DNA of 64,000 nucleotides from Leptospira jelokensis (GCF_004769635.1 NZ_RQGH01000013.1:10130-74129); one strand, 5' to 3'. Shown: positions 54,735-63,935, numbered from the stretch's first letter. Translations and numbers: made by a program. Notes: generated from the letters alone by a model not told the origin.

Positions 54735-56429
54735 TTGAACCAAAATATCCCTTTTCCAGAATACCCGAGACCACAACTCAGAAGAGATAGCTACTTAAAC
54801 TTAAATGGTGAATGGTTTTTAGGCCATGCCAAACAAGGAGAACCTATCGAATACCAACATAAAATTTTGGTTCCTTTTTCTCCAGAAACCAAGGCTAGTG
54901 GTCTAGGAAATTTTATCCTCCAACCTAATGAAGTATTATTTTATAAACGAGAATTTGATATCACACAAAATTTCATAAAGGACATCACATTTTTACATTT
55001 TGGTGCAGTGGATTACTCTTGCATTTGTTATGTGAACGGAAGAGAAGTTGGTTTTCACCAAGGCGGATTTTTACCTTTCACATTCAATGTATCAAAAGAA
55101 ATCAAAATTGGTAAAAATGAGATACGACTTACGGTAACAGATCCTAGCGATACAGGAACGCAAAGCCGAGGGAAACAAAAATTAAAACGAGGTGGAATTT
55201 GGTACACACCACAATCTGGAATTTGGCAAACAGTATGGATGGAAAGTGTTACAACCGATTATATAAAGAATATCAAAATCACTCCAAACATAGACACCAA
55301 GTCCGTTGAAATCGAATTGGACACGGAATCTGAATCAATACTCGTTCAAATTTTGAGTAATTCAGAAGTCATAACAGAAAGTACAAAAAAAGTTTCGGTT
55401 TTAAGCATTCCCGATATGGAACTTTGGTCACCCGAAAATCCAAAGTTATACGATATCAGAGTCCAAACAAAATCGGATCAAATTGAATCTTATTTTGGAA
55501 TGAGAAAATTTTCGATTGGGTATGATGGCCAATACAAACGATTGTATTTGAATAACAAACCGTATTTTCATAATGGACTATTGGACCAAGGTTATTGGTC
55601 GGAAAGTTTGTTAACGCCACCTGACGATGAATCTATGGTAAAGGAAATTACTTTGATGAAGGAAATGGGATTTAACACGTTAAGAAAACACATTAAAATA
55701 GAACCTTTACGATGGTATTACCACTGTGACCGAATCGGAATGTTAGTTTGGCAAGATTTTGTATGTGGTGGGGGAGCTTATGAAACTTGGAAAGTCGCCT
55801 ATTTACCGTTTATTGGATGGAAAACAGATGATACCAAATACAAATTCCTCAATCGTACCGACGAAAATGGAAAAAGGGAATTCATCAAAGAAATGGAAGA
55901 AACGATTTCACTTTTATACAATTCCGTATCCATTAGTGTTTGGGTATTATTCAACGAAGGATGGGGTCAATTTGACAGTGTGTCTCTCACGAAAAAACTA
56001 AAGGTTTTGGATAATACAAGAACTGTTGATAGTGTCAGCGGTTGGTATGACCAGGGCAAAAATAGTAGTGATTTAAAAAGTTTACACCTCTACTACCAAA
56101 AACTAAAAGTTCCCAAAAAAGAGCCTAGAGTCATCGTATTATCGGAATTTGGTGGTTATTCTCTAAAAACTGATGGCCACGTTTATGACGAAAAAAAACT
56201 ATTTGGATACAAAGTTCTACCTTCAAAAGAATCATTACAATGGGAATATAAAAAACTAATCGAAACAGAACTATTGCCATTAATCAAACAAGGTCTTAGC
56301 GCATCCATTTACACCCAAGTCAGTGATGTCGAAGAAGAGATCAATGGACTTGTGACTTACGACCGAAAAGTAGTCAAATTTGACATTCCCTTTCTAAAAG
56401 AATTGAATGCAAAATTAAAGTATCATTGA
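54735..56429 (+). CDS. Glycoside hydrolase family 2 protein
   Basis: 564 residues starting at TTG 54735, 4 bases after the transporter. It has the GH2 order: jelly-roll sugar-binding domain (WFLGHA to WYTPQSGIWQTVW), immunoglobulin-like domain, then a TIM barrel with acid/base Glu in FNEGWG (about 407) and nucleophile Glu in SEFGGYS (about 471). No signal peptide, so it acts in the cytoplasm on an imported glycoside. The family covers beta-galactosidases, glucuronidases and mannosidases; specificity cannot be told. Confidence 0.85.
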   Translation: MNQNIPFPEYPRPQLRRDSYLNLNGEWFLGHAKQGEPIEYQHKILVPFSPETKASGLGNFILQPNEVLFYKREFDITQNFIKDITFLHFGAVDYSCICYVNGREVGFHQGGFLPFTFNVSKEIKIGKNEIRLTVTDPSDTGTQSRGKQKLKRGGIWYTPQSGIWQTVWMESVTTDYIKNIKITPNIDTKSVEIELDTESESILVQILSNSEVITESTKKVSVLSIPDMELWSPENPKLYDIRVQTKSDQIESYFGMRKFSIGYDGQYKRLYLNNKPYFHNGLLDQGYWSESLLTPPDDESMVKEITLMKEMGFNTLRKHIKIEPLRWYYHCDRIGMLVWQDFVCGGGAYETWKVAYLPFIGWKTDDTKYKFLNRTDENGKREFIKEMEETISLLYNSVSISVWVLFNEGWGQFDSVSLTKKLKVLDNTRTVDSVSGWYDQGKNSSDLKSLHLYYQKLKVPKKEPRVIVLSEFGGYSLKTDGHVYDEKKLFGYKVLPSKESLQWEYKKLIETELLPLIKQGLSASIYTQVSDVEEEINGLVTYDRKVVKFDIPFLKELNAKLKYH

Positions 56430-56439
56430 AAGATTGCCT

Positions 56440-57588
56440 ATGCCTTTCGGTAATTTCGTTTTGATTTTCTTTGGGATTTGTGGTGTTGGGTTTATCTTAT
56501 ATTATATACTAAGTGTCATTGAAACTCCTGTCCTTAGGTTTAATGAATCGGAATTTACAACTCAAATCATTTCTAAAACAAAACGACTCACAAAAAAGTA
56601 TTATCCAACATTCTGGTGTTTCAACCACCACCTCATGTTACTTCTATTGATGTTACGTGAGTCAAAATCAAAATTTTATCCTTACGATAAAATAGAGCAT
56701 TTGGAAATGAAGGATGGAGGGACAACTGGGCTTGCTTGGACAGGCCTATCCACAGCCAATCAAAGAGATCTTTCACCCATTATTGTCCTTTTCCATACGA
56801 TTAGCGGCGATGAACAAGACGTTAAAGCAACCGTATCTTATCTGAAGAAAACCTATAATTGGATCGTAGTGGTTTGTATAAGAAGGGGTCACGGAAACCT
56901 GCCACTCACAAAACCAGTGATCAACACAATGGGTTCGACTTCGGATCTAAAAGAACAACTCATTTATATCAAACAGAAATTTCCCGGTAAACCTCTGTTT
57001 GGTGTCGGAATTTCAGCAGGTTCAGGACTTCTTGCTCGTTATTTAGGTGAGTCTGGATCAAAAAGTATGTTTAATGCCGCTGTTGCCGTTTCACCTGCTT
57101 ATGATATTGAAAAAGCATTTCATCGAGTGCATCCAGTCTACAGTAAAATTATGGGTCAACGGATGATCAATTATTTTCTAAAACGGCACTATGAAAGTTT
57201 TGCTCGTGTTAAAGGAAGTGAAGAACTTTTCCATATTAAAACGTTAGGTGAGTTTCAAGACAAACTCCATACCATTTCAGGACATAAAGACAAATTTTCT
57301 TATTATCAAAATTCAAATCCAATTTTGGTAGCGGATAAAATCAAAACACCCTTACTCATTCTAAATGCAGCAGATGATCCTATCTGCGTGAATCAAAATG
57401 TTTTAGAAAATTTACATTGGTTAGAAACTCTAAAAAATACCATCCACGTTCATACGAAAAGAGGGAGTCACATTGCTTTTTTTGAAGGATTATTTGCTAA
57501 CTCTTGGTCTGACAGATTGATCGGAGAATACTTTCAATCGATTTTAGCGATTACAAAACAAAATGCAAAAAGATCCAAAAACTTTTAA
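56440..57588 (+). CDS. Alpha/beta hydrolase, YheT/ABHD1-3-like
   Basis: About 382 residues from ATG 56440 (TTG 56434 also possible). One N-terminal membrane segment (LIFFGICGVGFILYYIL), then an alpha/beta fold: nucleophile motif GISAGS, a late Asp in NAADDPI and His in RGSHIAF. The layout with HTISGDEQD and RRGHG matches YheT/ABHD1-3 lipid-ester hydrolases. It is 10 bases after the GH2 gene and the last of this plus-strand group. Confidence 0.8.
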   Translation: MPFGNFVLIFFGICGVGFILYYILSVIETPVLRFNESEFTTQIISKTKRLTKKYYPTFWCFNHHLMLLLLMLRESKSKFYPYDKIEHLEMKDGGTTGLAWTGLSTANQRDLSPIIVLFHTISGDEQDVKATVSYLKKTYNWIVVVCIRRGHGNLPLTKPVINTMGSTSDLKEQLIYIKQKFPGKPLFGVGISAGSGLLARYLGESGSKSMFNAAVAVSPAYDIEKAFHRVHPVYSKIMGQRMINYFLKRHYESFARVKGSEELFHIKTLGEFQDKLHTISGHKDKFSYYQNSNPILVADKIKTPLLILNAADDPICVNQNVLENLHWLETLKNTIHVHTKRGSHIAFFEGLFANSWSDRLIGEYFQSILAITKQNAKRSKNF

Positions 57589-57613
57589 GTAAAGATTGTT
57601 AACCAATCACTTA
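57586..57613. terminator. Possible bidirectional terminator
   Basis: GATTG (57594-57598) pairs with CAATC (57604-57608), extended by TAAGT (57586-57590) with ACTTA (57609-57613) across an AAA bulge. It lies between the ends of convergent genes. T-rich sequence follows on the minus strand. Confidence 0.4.
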
Positions 57614-58158
57614 TCTCTTTCTAATACGAAAAAGAAAGGTTGTTTCATCCCTTTAAAGTCCATACATCCGAGTAATGTATTTTGATTTACTTTTTTAAAT
57701 ACATCATGGATGGGAAGGTTATCATAGATCATTGCCGATGTGACTTGCCCTCTAAACTCGATTTGACGAACTCTTGCTTTGGATTGATTGGTTTGGAATA
57801 AAAACCGGACCAATAGAAACAAATACTTGAGTGGCCATAAATGAGTCGAAGGAATGATGGTAGCCAGTTTCACAGGCATTAAGGAAGGATTCACCTTAAA
57901 CAAACATTTTCTTAATGATTGAAAAACCAATGGGTGTACATTTTCAGGATCTACAAATTCCTTTCCATACCAATTGAAAGTTTCTAAGGCTCCATCCATG
58001 GTGTGACCCGTATGAAATCCAGATCCATGCCACCTACCCATCATTTCTTGAATGGAAACAACTTCTAACGCATCAAACAGCGCGAAAGAATCTTCTGTTG
58101 AATTGTTCTTTTTAGAACGCATTTCATTAAATTTGATTTGGATAGTTTTATTTTTCAT
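57607..58158 (-). CDS. GXWXG/DUF4334-domain protein
   Basis: 183 residues. The motif GRWHGSGFHTGHTMDG (about residues 40-55) is the GXWXG domain, and the following region with NWYGKEF and NVHPLVFQSL fits DUF4334. These two domains occur together in small proteins of unknown function. No signal peptide. It lies 78 bases behind the flagellin-like gene on the same strand. Confidence 0.75.
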   Translation of the reverse strand: MKNKTIQIKFNEMRSKKNNSTEDSFALFDALEVVSIQEMMGRWHGSGFHTGHTMDGALETFNWYGKEFVDPENVHPLVFQSLRKCLFKVNPSLMPVKLATIIPSTHLWPLKYLFLLVRFLFQTNQSKARVRQIEFRGQVTSAMIYDNLPIHDVFKKVNQNTLLGCMDFKGMKQPFFFVLERDK

Positions 58159-58236
58159 AAAAGATAACTTTAACCTGTTTTCACAGATGTATCTAATTAA
58201 GAAATATTTTTACAAAATAATTTGTTCGATTTCATT

Positions 58237-58965
58237 TTATGATTCGAGAACATTTACCATTTGTTTTCGTTCTTCTTTGATCCGATCAATGGCGAATTTC
58301 ACTTTATTTTGAAAATCCGATGGATTCGATATCGTAATGGCATCATTTTTAAAATCTTTGAGCCCAAGTGATTTAGAAGTCATTGTTGGAATAAAAATTT
58401 GAAACATTTCGCCATTTTCACTTAAAAACCACATGGAAGCTGTCCTTGAAGATTTTGCAAAATCACCAGTAAATAAGGACATTTCATTGAATTCGGCAGT
58501 GGATGCAATTCTGTCGACTTCATCAACAAGCTCCTCTACTACTTTTTGTTTATCACTTTGTTTTTCCTTTTTCCCATCTTCAATAACGGACAAAGCGAAT
58601 AAATGTTCCGAAATTGCGAGTAAGGTATCTAAGTAAACAATCGTTTGGTGGATTAAAAACTTCTGTTTTTGAAAAGTAGATCCCCTTGGTTGTGTAAGGT
58701 GTAAACGTTCCAATGCGGTGGATGTCAAAGAGATAAATTTTAATCGCGAATCAATCGATTGATAATTTTCTTTGTCAATTACATTATGCAAAATACCACC
58801 GAAACGAATACTTGTTAACACATTCATTTCGATTTTTTTTGTAGTATCTGAATTCTTGTCTTTAAGGAAATGACTGATAGTAGAACGTGCTTTGAGAATG
58901 TGTTTTCCTAATAACGACTCTCGTTTTGCACCAAAGATGAGATGCGGGTGGGCATTGATTTTCAT
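58237..58965 (-). CDS. Flagellin-like protein, C-terminal D0 missing
   Basis: 242 residues. Residues about 145-190 closely follow FlaB of Leptospira: VDEVDRIASTAEFN, LFTGDFA, TASMWF and then IPTMTSKSLGL; the end ITISNP to FAIDRIKEERKQM corresponds to the first part of the flagellin C-terminal helix. The last 70-odd residues of a normal flagellin are absent, and the N-terminal helix (KINAHPHLIFGAKRESLLG) is much altered from the usual MIINHN start. It therefore cannot polymerise in the ordinary way. Its ATG overlaps the upstream stop (ATGA) and has GAGGAAA upstream. No other flagellar gene is near. Confidence 0.72.
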   Translation of the reverse strand: MKINAHPHLIFGAKRESLLGKHILKARSTISHFLKDKNSDTTKKIEMNVLTSIRFGGILHNVIDKENYQSIDSRLKFISLTSTALERLHLTQPRGSTFQKQKFLIHQTIVYLDTLLAISEHLFALSVIEDGKKEKQSDKQKVVEELVDEVDRIASTAEFNEMSLFTGDFAKSSRTASMWFLSENGEMFQIFIPTMTSKSLGLKDFKNDAITISNPSDFQNKVKFAIDRIKEERKQMVNVLES

Positions 58966-60116
58966 AAAGTTTCCTCGGCAAAAAATTTCTTTCGTTCTTC
59001 TTTAAGGAAACGGATTCCTTGCTCCAAGTTTTTAAGTGAATCTATAGCCGACATACCTGTGGAAACAGAAATGATCCCACCATATGAGTTTTCCAATTTT
59101 AGAGTTCGAAACAAATTACGGTCAACCCCGATCCATTTGCCTAGGTCTTTCATCATCAAAACAAGGGATGATACAACCATTTGTTGCGATTGACGATCGA
59201 TAGAATGATAGACGCCACTTTGCATATGATACGCTCGATTTTGGATTGTTTCCATCGCTGATTCAAAACTATAAGAACGAATCAGATTTTGGTAATGTTT
59301 ATGATGAGAGTTACGCATTTTTAAGTTTTGCCAGGATTCATACTTCCGTTGTGCATACTCCATATAATAGAAACGCACTGCATACTGATGCCACCTAGCA
59401 CGTATTCCATCGACTAAATTTATCAAATTTGTTGTGTGAGAAAAAAACTCGGTGGTTCGCAATGAAATTTCAGATTGATTTGATCCTTTTATCTGCTTCG
59501 GATCGAGACCAAAAATTTGTTCCAAATCAATTGTATATGAAATTAGTTTTTCCGTTTTGATTCCACCAAACCAAGGCAAACGAAGGGAGATTTTAAAAGG
59601 TTTCCAGGATATTTTTTTAGTTTGGTGTTCTAAAATCATTGGGATTTTATGATTTTGAATTTTGTTACCAAATCCAATCATCGCATTTTTGATTGTATTT
59701 GAATCAGTTTTGAAATCTCGAATTTGATATCCATCGAATCCAATTTGGATGCATAGATTTTGCCATATGCCAATGAGCATAATGGTCAGCTCACATAATA
59801 TTTCCATTTTAATCGAAAAGGAATACAATTCTTTGTAAGATGAGATTTTGTTTTTATCTTGTAATGGGAAACGAACTTCGAGCTCTTTTGCAAAAGAGTC
59901 CAAAAATAAATTAAATTCAATCTCTCCCTTATTTACTTCCGCTAAAATGGAAGATAGGATTTCCTTTGTTCGATCGATGGGATAGTTTGCAATTTCGAAC
60001 TCAAAAACGTTTTGGTCTGATGTTAAATTTGTTTTTTTTGCATCTAAATTCTGTCGGATACCTGAGACCAATAGCGCTGTGAGAGAAATCCGGCTCAAAA
60101 ATTCAATTCTTTGCAT
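58962..60116 (-). CDS. Flagellin-related protein with unique N-terminal half
   Basis: 384 residues. The last 130 residues echo the flagellin D1 pattern: ESAMETIQNRAYHMQSGVYHSIDRQSQQ resembles the segment ending NGIYSNEDRQ in FlaB, then LVLMMKDLGKWIGVDRNLF and ISVSTGMSAIDSLKNLEQ (like the C-terminal helix start). The first 250 residues have no recognised match and no signal peptide. It stops like its downstream partner before the final D0 helix. The 4-base overlap with that partner implies coupled production and perhaps a complex. Confidence 0.55.
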   Translation of the reverse strand: MQRIEFLSRISLTALLVSGIRQNLDAKKTNLTSDQNVFEFEIANYPIDRTKEILSSILAEVNKGEIEFNLFLDSFAKELEVRFPLQDKNKISSYKELYSFSIKMEILCELTIMLIGIWQNLCIQIGFDGYQIRDFKTDSNTIKNAMIGFGNKIQNHKIPMILEHQTKKISWKPFKISLRLPWFGGIKTEKLISYTIDLEQIFGLDPKQIKGSNQSEISLRTTEFFSHTTNLINLVDGIRARWHQYAVRFYYMEYAQRKYESWQNLKMRNSHHKHYQNLIRSYSFESAMETIQNRAYHMQSGVYHSIDRQSQQMVVSSLVLMMKDLGKWIGVDRNLFRTLKLENSYGGIISVSTGMSAIDSLKNLEQGIRFLKEERKKFFAEETL

Positions 60117-60271
60117 TTTGTTTCCATCGCTTTGGAAACTTTAACCTTCAGTCAAATCTCCTTGCGGACCAATCTATTTTCATTTCCAAATGCAAAACAC
60201 AATCATATTTTTAAAAAAAGAACGTTAGAATGACAAACTTCCCATAGCGGATCCAAAATGAGAACTTTTTC

Positions 60272-60300
60272 TTGTCGGAGTCATTGGATCATGCTATCAT
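60272..60300 (+). promoter_or_regulatory. Putative promoter for the CoA-binding protein gene
   Basis: TTGTCG (60272-60277) and TATCAT (60295-60300), 17 bases apart; the predicted start of transcription coincides with ATG 60307, which lacks a ribosome-binding sequence. Confidence 0.45.
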
Positions 60301-60306
60301 TCTATT

Positions 60307-60717
60307 ATGAATGTTCCAGATTCAGACATCAAATCCTTGTTAGAGTCCTATCAAACGATTACTGTTTATGGCTTAAGCAATGACCAAACAAAACCGAGTC
60401 ATTATGTTCCAGTCTTCATTCGTGACAAAGGTTGGAATGTAATTGGAACCTATCCCAAAAACCACAATGTAGGTGGGTTTAAAATATTCAAAAGCCTAGC
60501 CGATATCCCAAAAGAGGATCGTAGGTTTATTGATGTCTTTCGTAGTTCCGACAAAATACCAGAAGTGGTAGACGAAATACTTCAGTTAGGTGGAACGGAA
60601 GTGTTATGGTTACAGTTAGGGATTTCACATCCAGAAGCCGAAAAAAAAGCGGAAGAGGCAGGAATCAAAGTTGTCTCCAACCGTTGTCTAATCATCGAGT
60701 ACAATCATTATTTCTGA
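60307..60717 (+). CDS. CoA-binding domain protein, YccU-like
   Basis: 136 residues, a single CoA_binding_2 Rossmann-like domain of the YccU type. Recognisable pieces are ITVYGLSNDQTKPSHYVP, GTYPKN, KSLADIP, DVFR, WLQLGISHPEAEKKAEEAG and NRCLIIEY. The family binds CoA in crystal structures; its role in cells is unknown. It appears to be a single-gene unit. Confidence 0.88.
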   Translation: MNVPDSDIKSLLESYQTITVYGLSNDQTKPSHYVPVFIRDKGWNVIGTYPKNHNVGGFKIFKSLADIPKEDRRFIDVFRSSDKIPEVVDEILQLGGTEVLWLQLGISHPEAEKKAEEAGIKVVSNRCLIIEYNHYF

Positions 60718-60843
60718 ACACATAGAACACGATCAATTCAAAGTGGACAAAACCTACCTAGAGAACTTTCTCCTTGTATTTTCATATTCGGTGAGGTTTC
60801 AACTACCGCGCAATTTCCAAATTAAAGAAACATATTAAATCTA

Positions 60844-60867
60844 GGGTGCCGTTAAGAAACTGCACCC
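60844..60867 (+). other. Hairpin in the leader of the TonB-dependent receptor
   Basis: GGGTGC (60844-60849) pairs with GCACCC (60862-60867) around a 12-base loop. It has no T-run, so it is not a plain terminator. It lies in the 253-base gap between the CoA-binding gene and the receptor gene, where no gene is seen. Confidence 0.35.
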
Positions 60868-60924
60868 ACTCTCAGGATTCCATAACCCCTCTTTGGACAA
60901 AAGTTTTCGAATTTGAGTCTCTAT

Positions 60925-61005
60925 CTCATTTAATCTTGCCAAAAACACCCACACCGGAAACGATGCCGGTATGCACCAATTAATTGAGAATAAATCTCAT
61001 TTAAT
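60925..61005 (+). promoter_or_regulatory. Possible alternative-pairing element around the receptor start
   Basis: TCTCATTTAAT occurs twice, at 60925-60935 and 60995-61005. ATTAATTGAGA (60979-60989) can pair with either copy (10 of 11 positions). The 5' copy would enclose the start codon (60971) and a small stem just before it (ACCGG 60954-60958 with CCGGT 60966-60970); the 3' copy would leave the start free. This could work as a translational switch, but it may be chance in AT-rich DNA. Confidence 0.3.
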
Positions 61006-63355
61006 ACCCTGGCATTTCCAAGAGAAATCCAGAATACAAAAAGAGCCAACGTTTGCAGAACACAGTAGGTTTTTCACCATTGCCCTAGCTTTTCTACTTC
61101 TGTTCCCAACCATTCCCCTCTTACCGCAATCCATAGATCCAAATCGTAGGCCAGAAGGAAATGATTCGAATACGAATTCAGGAGCCAATAAACAAGACAA
61201 TGGAATCCGAGTCACAGGTAAAAAAGACCAAAGGGACAGGGAGATATTAAAAACCCCGAATAGCATAAGTCGATTGAATGAACAAGAAATCCAAGACGCA
61301 GGTATCAATCGAACTAATGATATAGATAAACAAGTTCCTAATTTTTCGATCATTGATTCAGGTTCGCGTAACTTTACTTATTTCAACATTCGAGGGATGC
61401 GAAGTATAGCATTTAGCGAACCAGCAGTTGGGTTGATTTTAGATGGAATTCCACTGAATGATAATGTTGCCCTCAATACTGAACTCTATGGATTAGAAAG
61501 TATTGAAGTATATAGAGGCAGCCAAGCTACTCTGTTTGGAAAGAATTTCCAAGGTGGAGTTGTTGAAATTAAAACAAAAAAACCAACCAATTTACCAGAA
61601 GGAAAAATTAGTTTAGATTTAGGTAATTATAAAAAACAAGAAACATCAGTATATTATAATGCTCCAATCATATATGACAAACTATATTTCGGAGTCGCCG
61701 GTAAAACAACGGAACGTGAGGGGTATTTATCCAATGTAACTGGTTTTTATTATCCAAACAATCGACCTTATGAATTACCTGTCGAAATTTATAAAACTCA
61801 TCCAGATGGTAGGAAAGGAAGAGCCGGTAGATTTCGATTATACTTCACACCAAACGAAATTTTTGAGGCTGATTTACAAATCAGTGCTGAAAGTTTTGAT
61901 GACGGGTCACTTAATTTAGTTAATTATCTAGGAGCTAAATCTGAAAGAGAAAAAGCGTTATTGCAAGGCTGTGTTGCAGCACCTTCAAATTGTTCAAAAC
62001 TATATGGAACTTACGTAAATCGGGTAAATGGTGATAGAAAAGTATATTGGGATTACGAAGGCAAAAGTAATGTAACTGGGAATACTTATTCATTAGCAAC
62101 TACAACCAAGTTACCATACACAAATCTAAAAACAGCATCTGCGCTTCGCAAAATGGACATCGATCCTATCACAGCGGATTCCGACTTTTCTAAAGTAGAT
62201 CAAAATCGCTCCATTTACATTGAAAAATCAACAACCTTTCTGAATGATATTTACTTTGAATCAAAAGACAAACATGATCCTCTTCAATATAAAATTGGAA
62301 TTTATACTTCAAATAAAATTTCAAACATTGACCAAGCAAGAGAACATAGAGTTCAATTATATGTTGTAAACGATTTTCCTGGTTTGAGTGCACCAACTCA
62401 GGAAAAAAATTTATCGAGACTACAAGATAGGAATGTAAGTTTTTACACTCATAATAGTTACACCTTCTTTGAAAAATTTACAGTTACATTAGGCGCAAGA
62501 TTAGAAAGGCAAGAAAGTCGACTTTCACACACCGAACAAGCGACCGGAGTATCTAACACTAATCCTATTGGAGGGACACTCCTCTTATCCGATCCATACA
62601 CAATTAGTAATCGCTACAACTATAACGTTTCGCGAGTCATCTTTGATTATAAGCCAATTGAAAATATAATGTTTTTTGTCGGAGTAAGCAGAGGCTACAA
62701 AAATGCAGGTTATAGCACAGTTGTCAATGTACCTTCTCGAGCAAGTTTTAAACCCGAAATCAATGATACGATTGAAGCAGGGATCAAATCAGAATTCTTT
62801 AAAGGAAAATTTGGTTTAAAATATACTCAGTTTTACACAGAAACCCAAGACTTTCATGTGATACGTGCAATCAATTTATCTCAATATGTGAATCTCAATG
62901 CAGAATTGGTTACCATTAGAGGGTATGAACTAGAAACTTTTATAAAACCACAAAAAGATACCAAACTTGGATTATCAGCAGGATATACCGAAGGTATTTT
63001 TAACCGATTTCAAGATACAGTTCTAAATCGTAATTTTAATGGAAAGTGGGTACATTTTATACCCAAGTATGACATCGTAAGTTACCTACAATATAGAAAT
63101 GATTTTGGAATTTTTTTAAGAGGAGAATTCCAAGCTGTAGGTCAAATGTATTTTGCAGCAGATAACACAGTGTATAGTGATCCCTACTACGTGTTAAATG
63201 CAAGGATTGGGTATGAAACTGATACGTTATCCGCATACCTTTATATGAATAACATTACAGATCGATATTATTTTACATCTTATATAGATGGTACTTTTCA
63301 AGCAGTGCCAGGCGCACCACAAACTTACGGCTTTATGTTAACTTATAAGATTTAA
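60971..63355 (+). CDS. TonB-dependent outer-membrane receptor
   Basis: 794 residues. A signal peptide core (FFTIALAFLLLFPTIPLLPQS) is preceded by an unusually long hydrophilic start of 33 residues; no other start codon fits better. Next come a TonB-box-like DNGIRVTGKKD, a plug domain (ILKTPNSISRLNEQEI to GGVVEIKTKKP, with VGLILDGIPL and YRGSQATLFGKN) and a beta barrel. It imports a large nutrient such as a siderophore or haem; ligand unknown. The following lipoprotein gene starts 16 bases later and is probably its partner. Confidence 0.9.
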   Translation: MHQLIENKSHLIPWHFQEKSRIQKEPTFAEHSRFFTIALAFLLLFPTIPLLPQSIDPNRRPEGNDSNTNSGANKQDNGIRVTGKKDQRDREILKTPNSISRLNEQEIQDAGINRTNDIDKQVPNFSIIDSGSRNFTYFNIRGMRSIAFSEPAVGLILDGIPLNDNVALNTELYGLESIEVYRGSQATLFGKNFQGGVVEIKTKKPTNLPEGKISLDLGNYKKQETSVYYNAPIIYDKLYFGVAGKTTEREGYLSNVTGFYYPNNRPYELPVEIYKTHPDGRKGRAGRFRLYFTPNEIFEADLQISAESFDDGSLNLVNYLGAKSEREKALLQGCVAAPSNCSKLYGTYVNRVNGDRKVYWDYEGKSNVTGNTYSLATTTKLPYTNLKTASALRKMDIDPITADSDFSKVDQNRSIYIEKSTTFLNDIYFESKDKHDPLQYKIGIYTSNKISNIDQAREHRVQLYVVNDFPGLSAPTQEKNLSRLQDRNVSFYTHNSYTFFEKFTVTLGARLERQESRLSHTEQATGVSNTNPIGGTLLLSDPYTISNRYNYNVSRVIFDYKPIENIMFFVGVSRGYKNAGYSTVVNVPSRASFKPEINDTIEAGIKSEFFKGKFGLKYTQFYTETQDFHVIRAINLSQYVNLNAELVTIRGYELETFIKPQKDTKLGLSAGYTEGIFNRFQDTVLNRNFNGKWVHFIPKYDIVSYLQYRNDFGIFLRGEFQAVGQMYFAADNTVYSDPYYVLNARIGYETDTLSAYLYMNNITDRYYFTSYIDGTFQAVPGAPQTYGFMLTYKI

Positions 63356-63371
63356 TTTTCTGGAGAACAAT

Positions 63372-63935
63372 ATGAAAACAAAACTCAACTACTTACTTCC
63401 GATCTTAATGATTGGTATGACGGCTTTCCAATGCGATCTTTTTGACCCAAAGTCAAAAATAACAAACAATGAACTTGTCGAAATTGTTACATTACAACAA
63501 TTGAATACAAATAGCATGAGTGAAGGACAAAAATTAGGTCTTACCATTGCATATAGCCACCGCTTCAGCGTAAAGAATGGACCTCAATTATTTTGCCGTG
63601 AATATTCAACAGCATATCTAGAAAAACAAGCAGAATGGGAATTGAATATTGAACAAACTTATGCCACAATTGGGAATGCAATTGGAATCGATATTGTGGT
63701 CGAAAGAATTAATGGTCCATGCGCAATTAATAACAAAATCAGTGCATGTCATTACGATGGAGTTGATGGAATCAACGATTTAATTCCTTATGCTTATTCA
63801 ACAGAAGGAGAACATCAATACTTAATTCCGGCATATATCTATTATGGGATTACGAATCTTAAAAATGCAAAAGAAGCATGTGAGGGATATAATGGAACTT
63901 ATGTTTGTTATGATCCAAACAAATGTTGGCAATAA
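63372..63935 (+). CDS. Lipoprotein coupled to TonB-dependent receptor
   Basis: 187 residues. A lipoprotein signal peptide ends IGMTAFQC (Cys21), with a GGAG ribosome-binding sequence upstream of the ATG. The mature part has six further Cys (LFCREY, GPCA, SACHYDG, EACEGYNGTYVCYDPNKCW), which could form disulfides. No known domain. Its place 16 bases behind the receptor gene suggests it helps bind or deliver the same ligand at the cell surface. Confidence 0.7.
   Translation: MKTKLNYLLPILMIGMTAFQCDLFDPKSKITNNELVEIVTLQQLNTNSMSEGQKLGLTIAYSHRFSVKNGPQLFCREYSTAYLEKQAEWELNIEQTYATIGNAIGIDIVVERINGPCAINNKISACHYDGVDGINDLIPYAYSTEGEHQYLIPAYIYYGITNLKNAKEACEGYNGTYVCYDPNKCWQ

Noticed and set aside
60841..60900. 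TPP or cobalamin riboswitch before the TonB-dependent receptor
   Set aside because: GGGTGCC and a following GCACCC recall part of such elements, but CTGAGA, the B12 box and the other core segments are missing on both strands.
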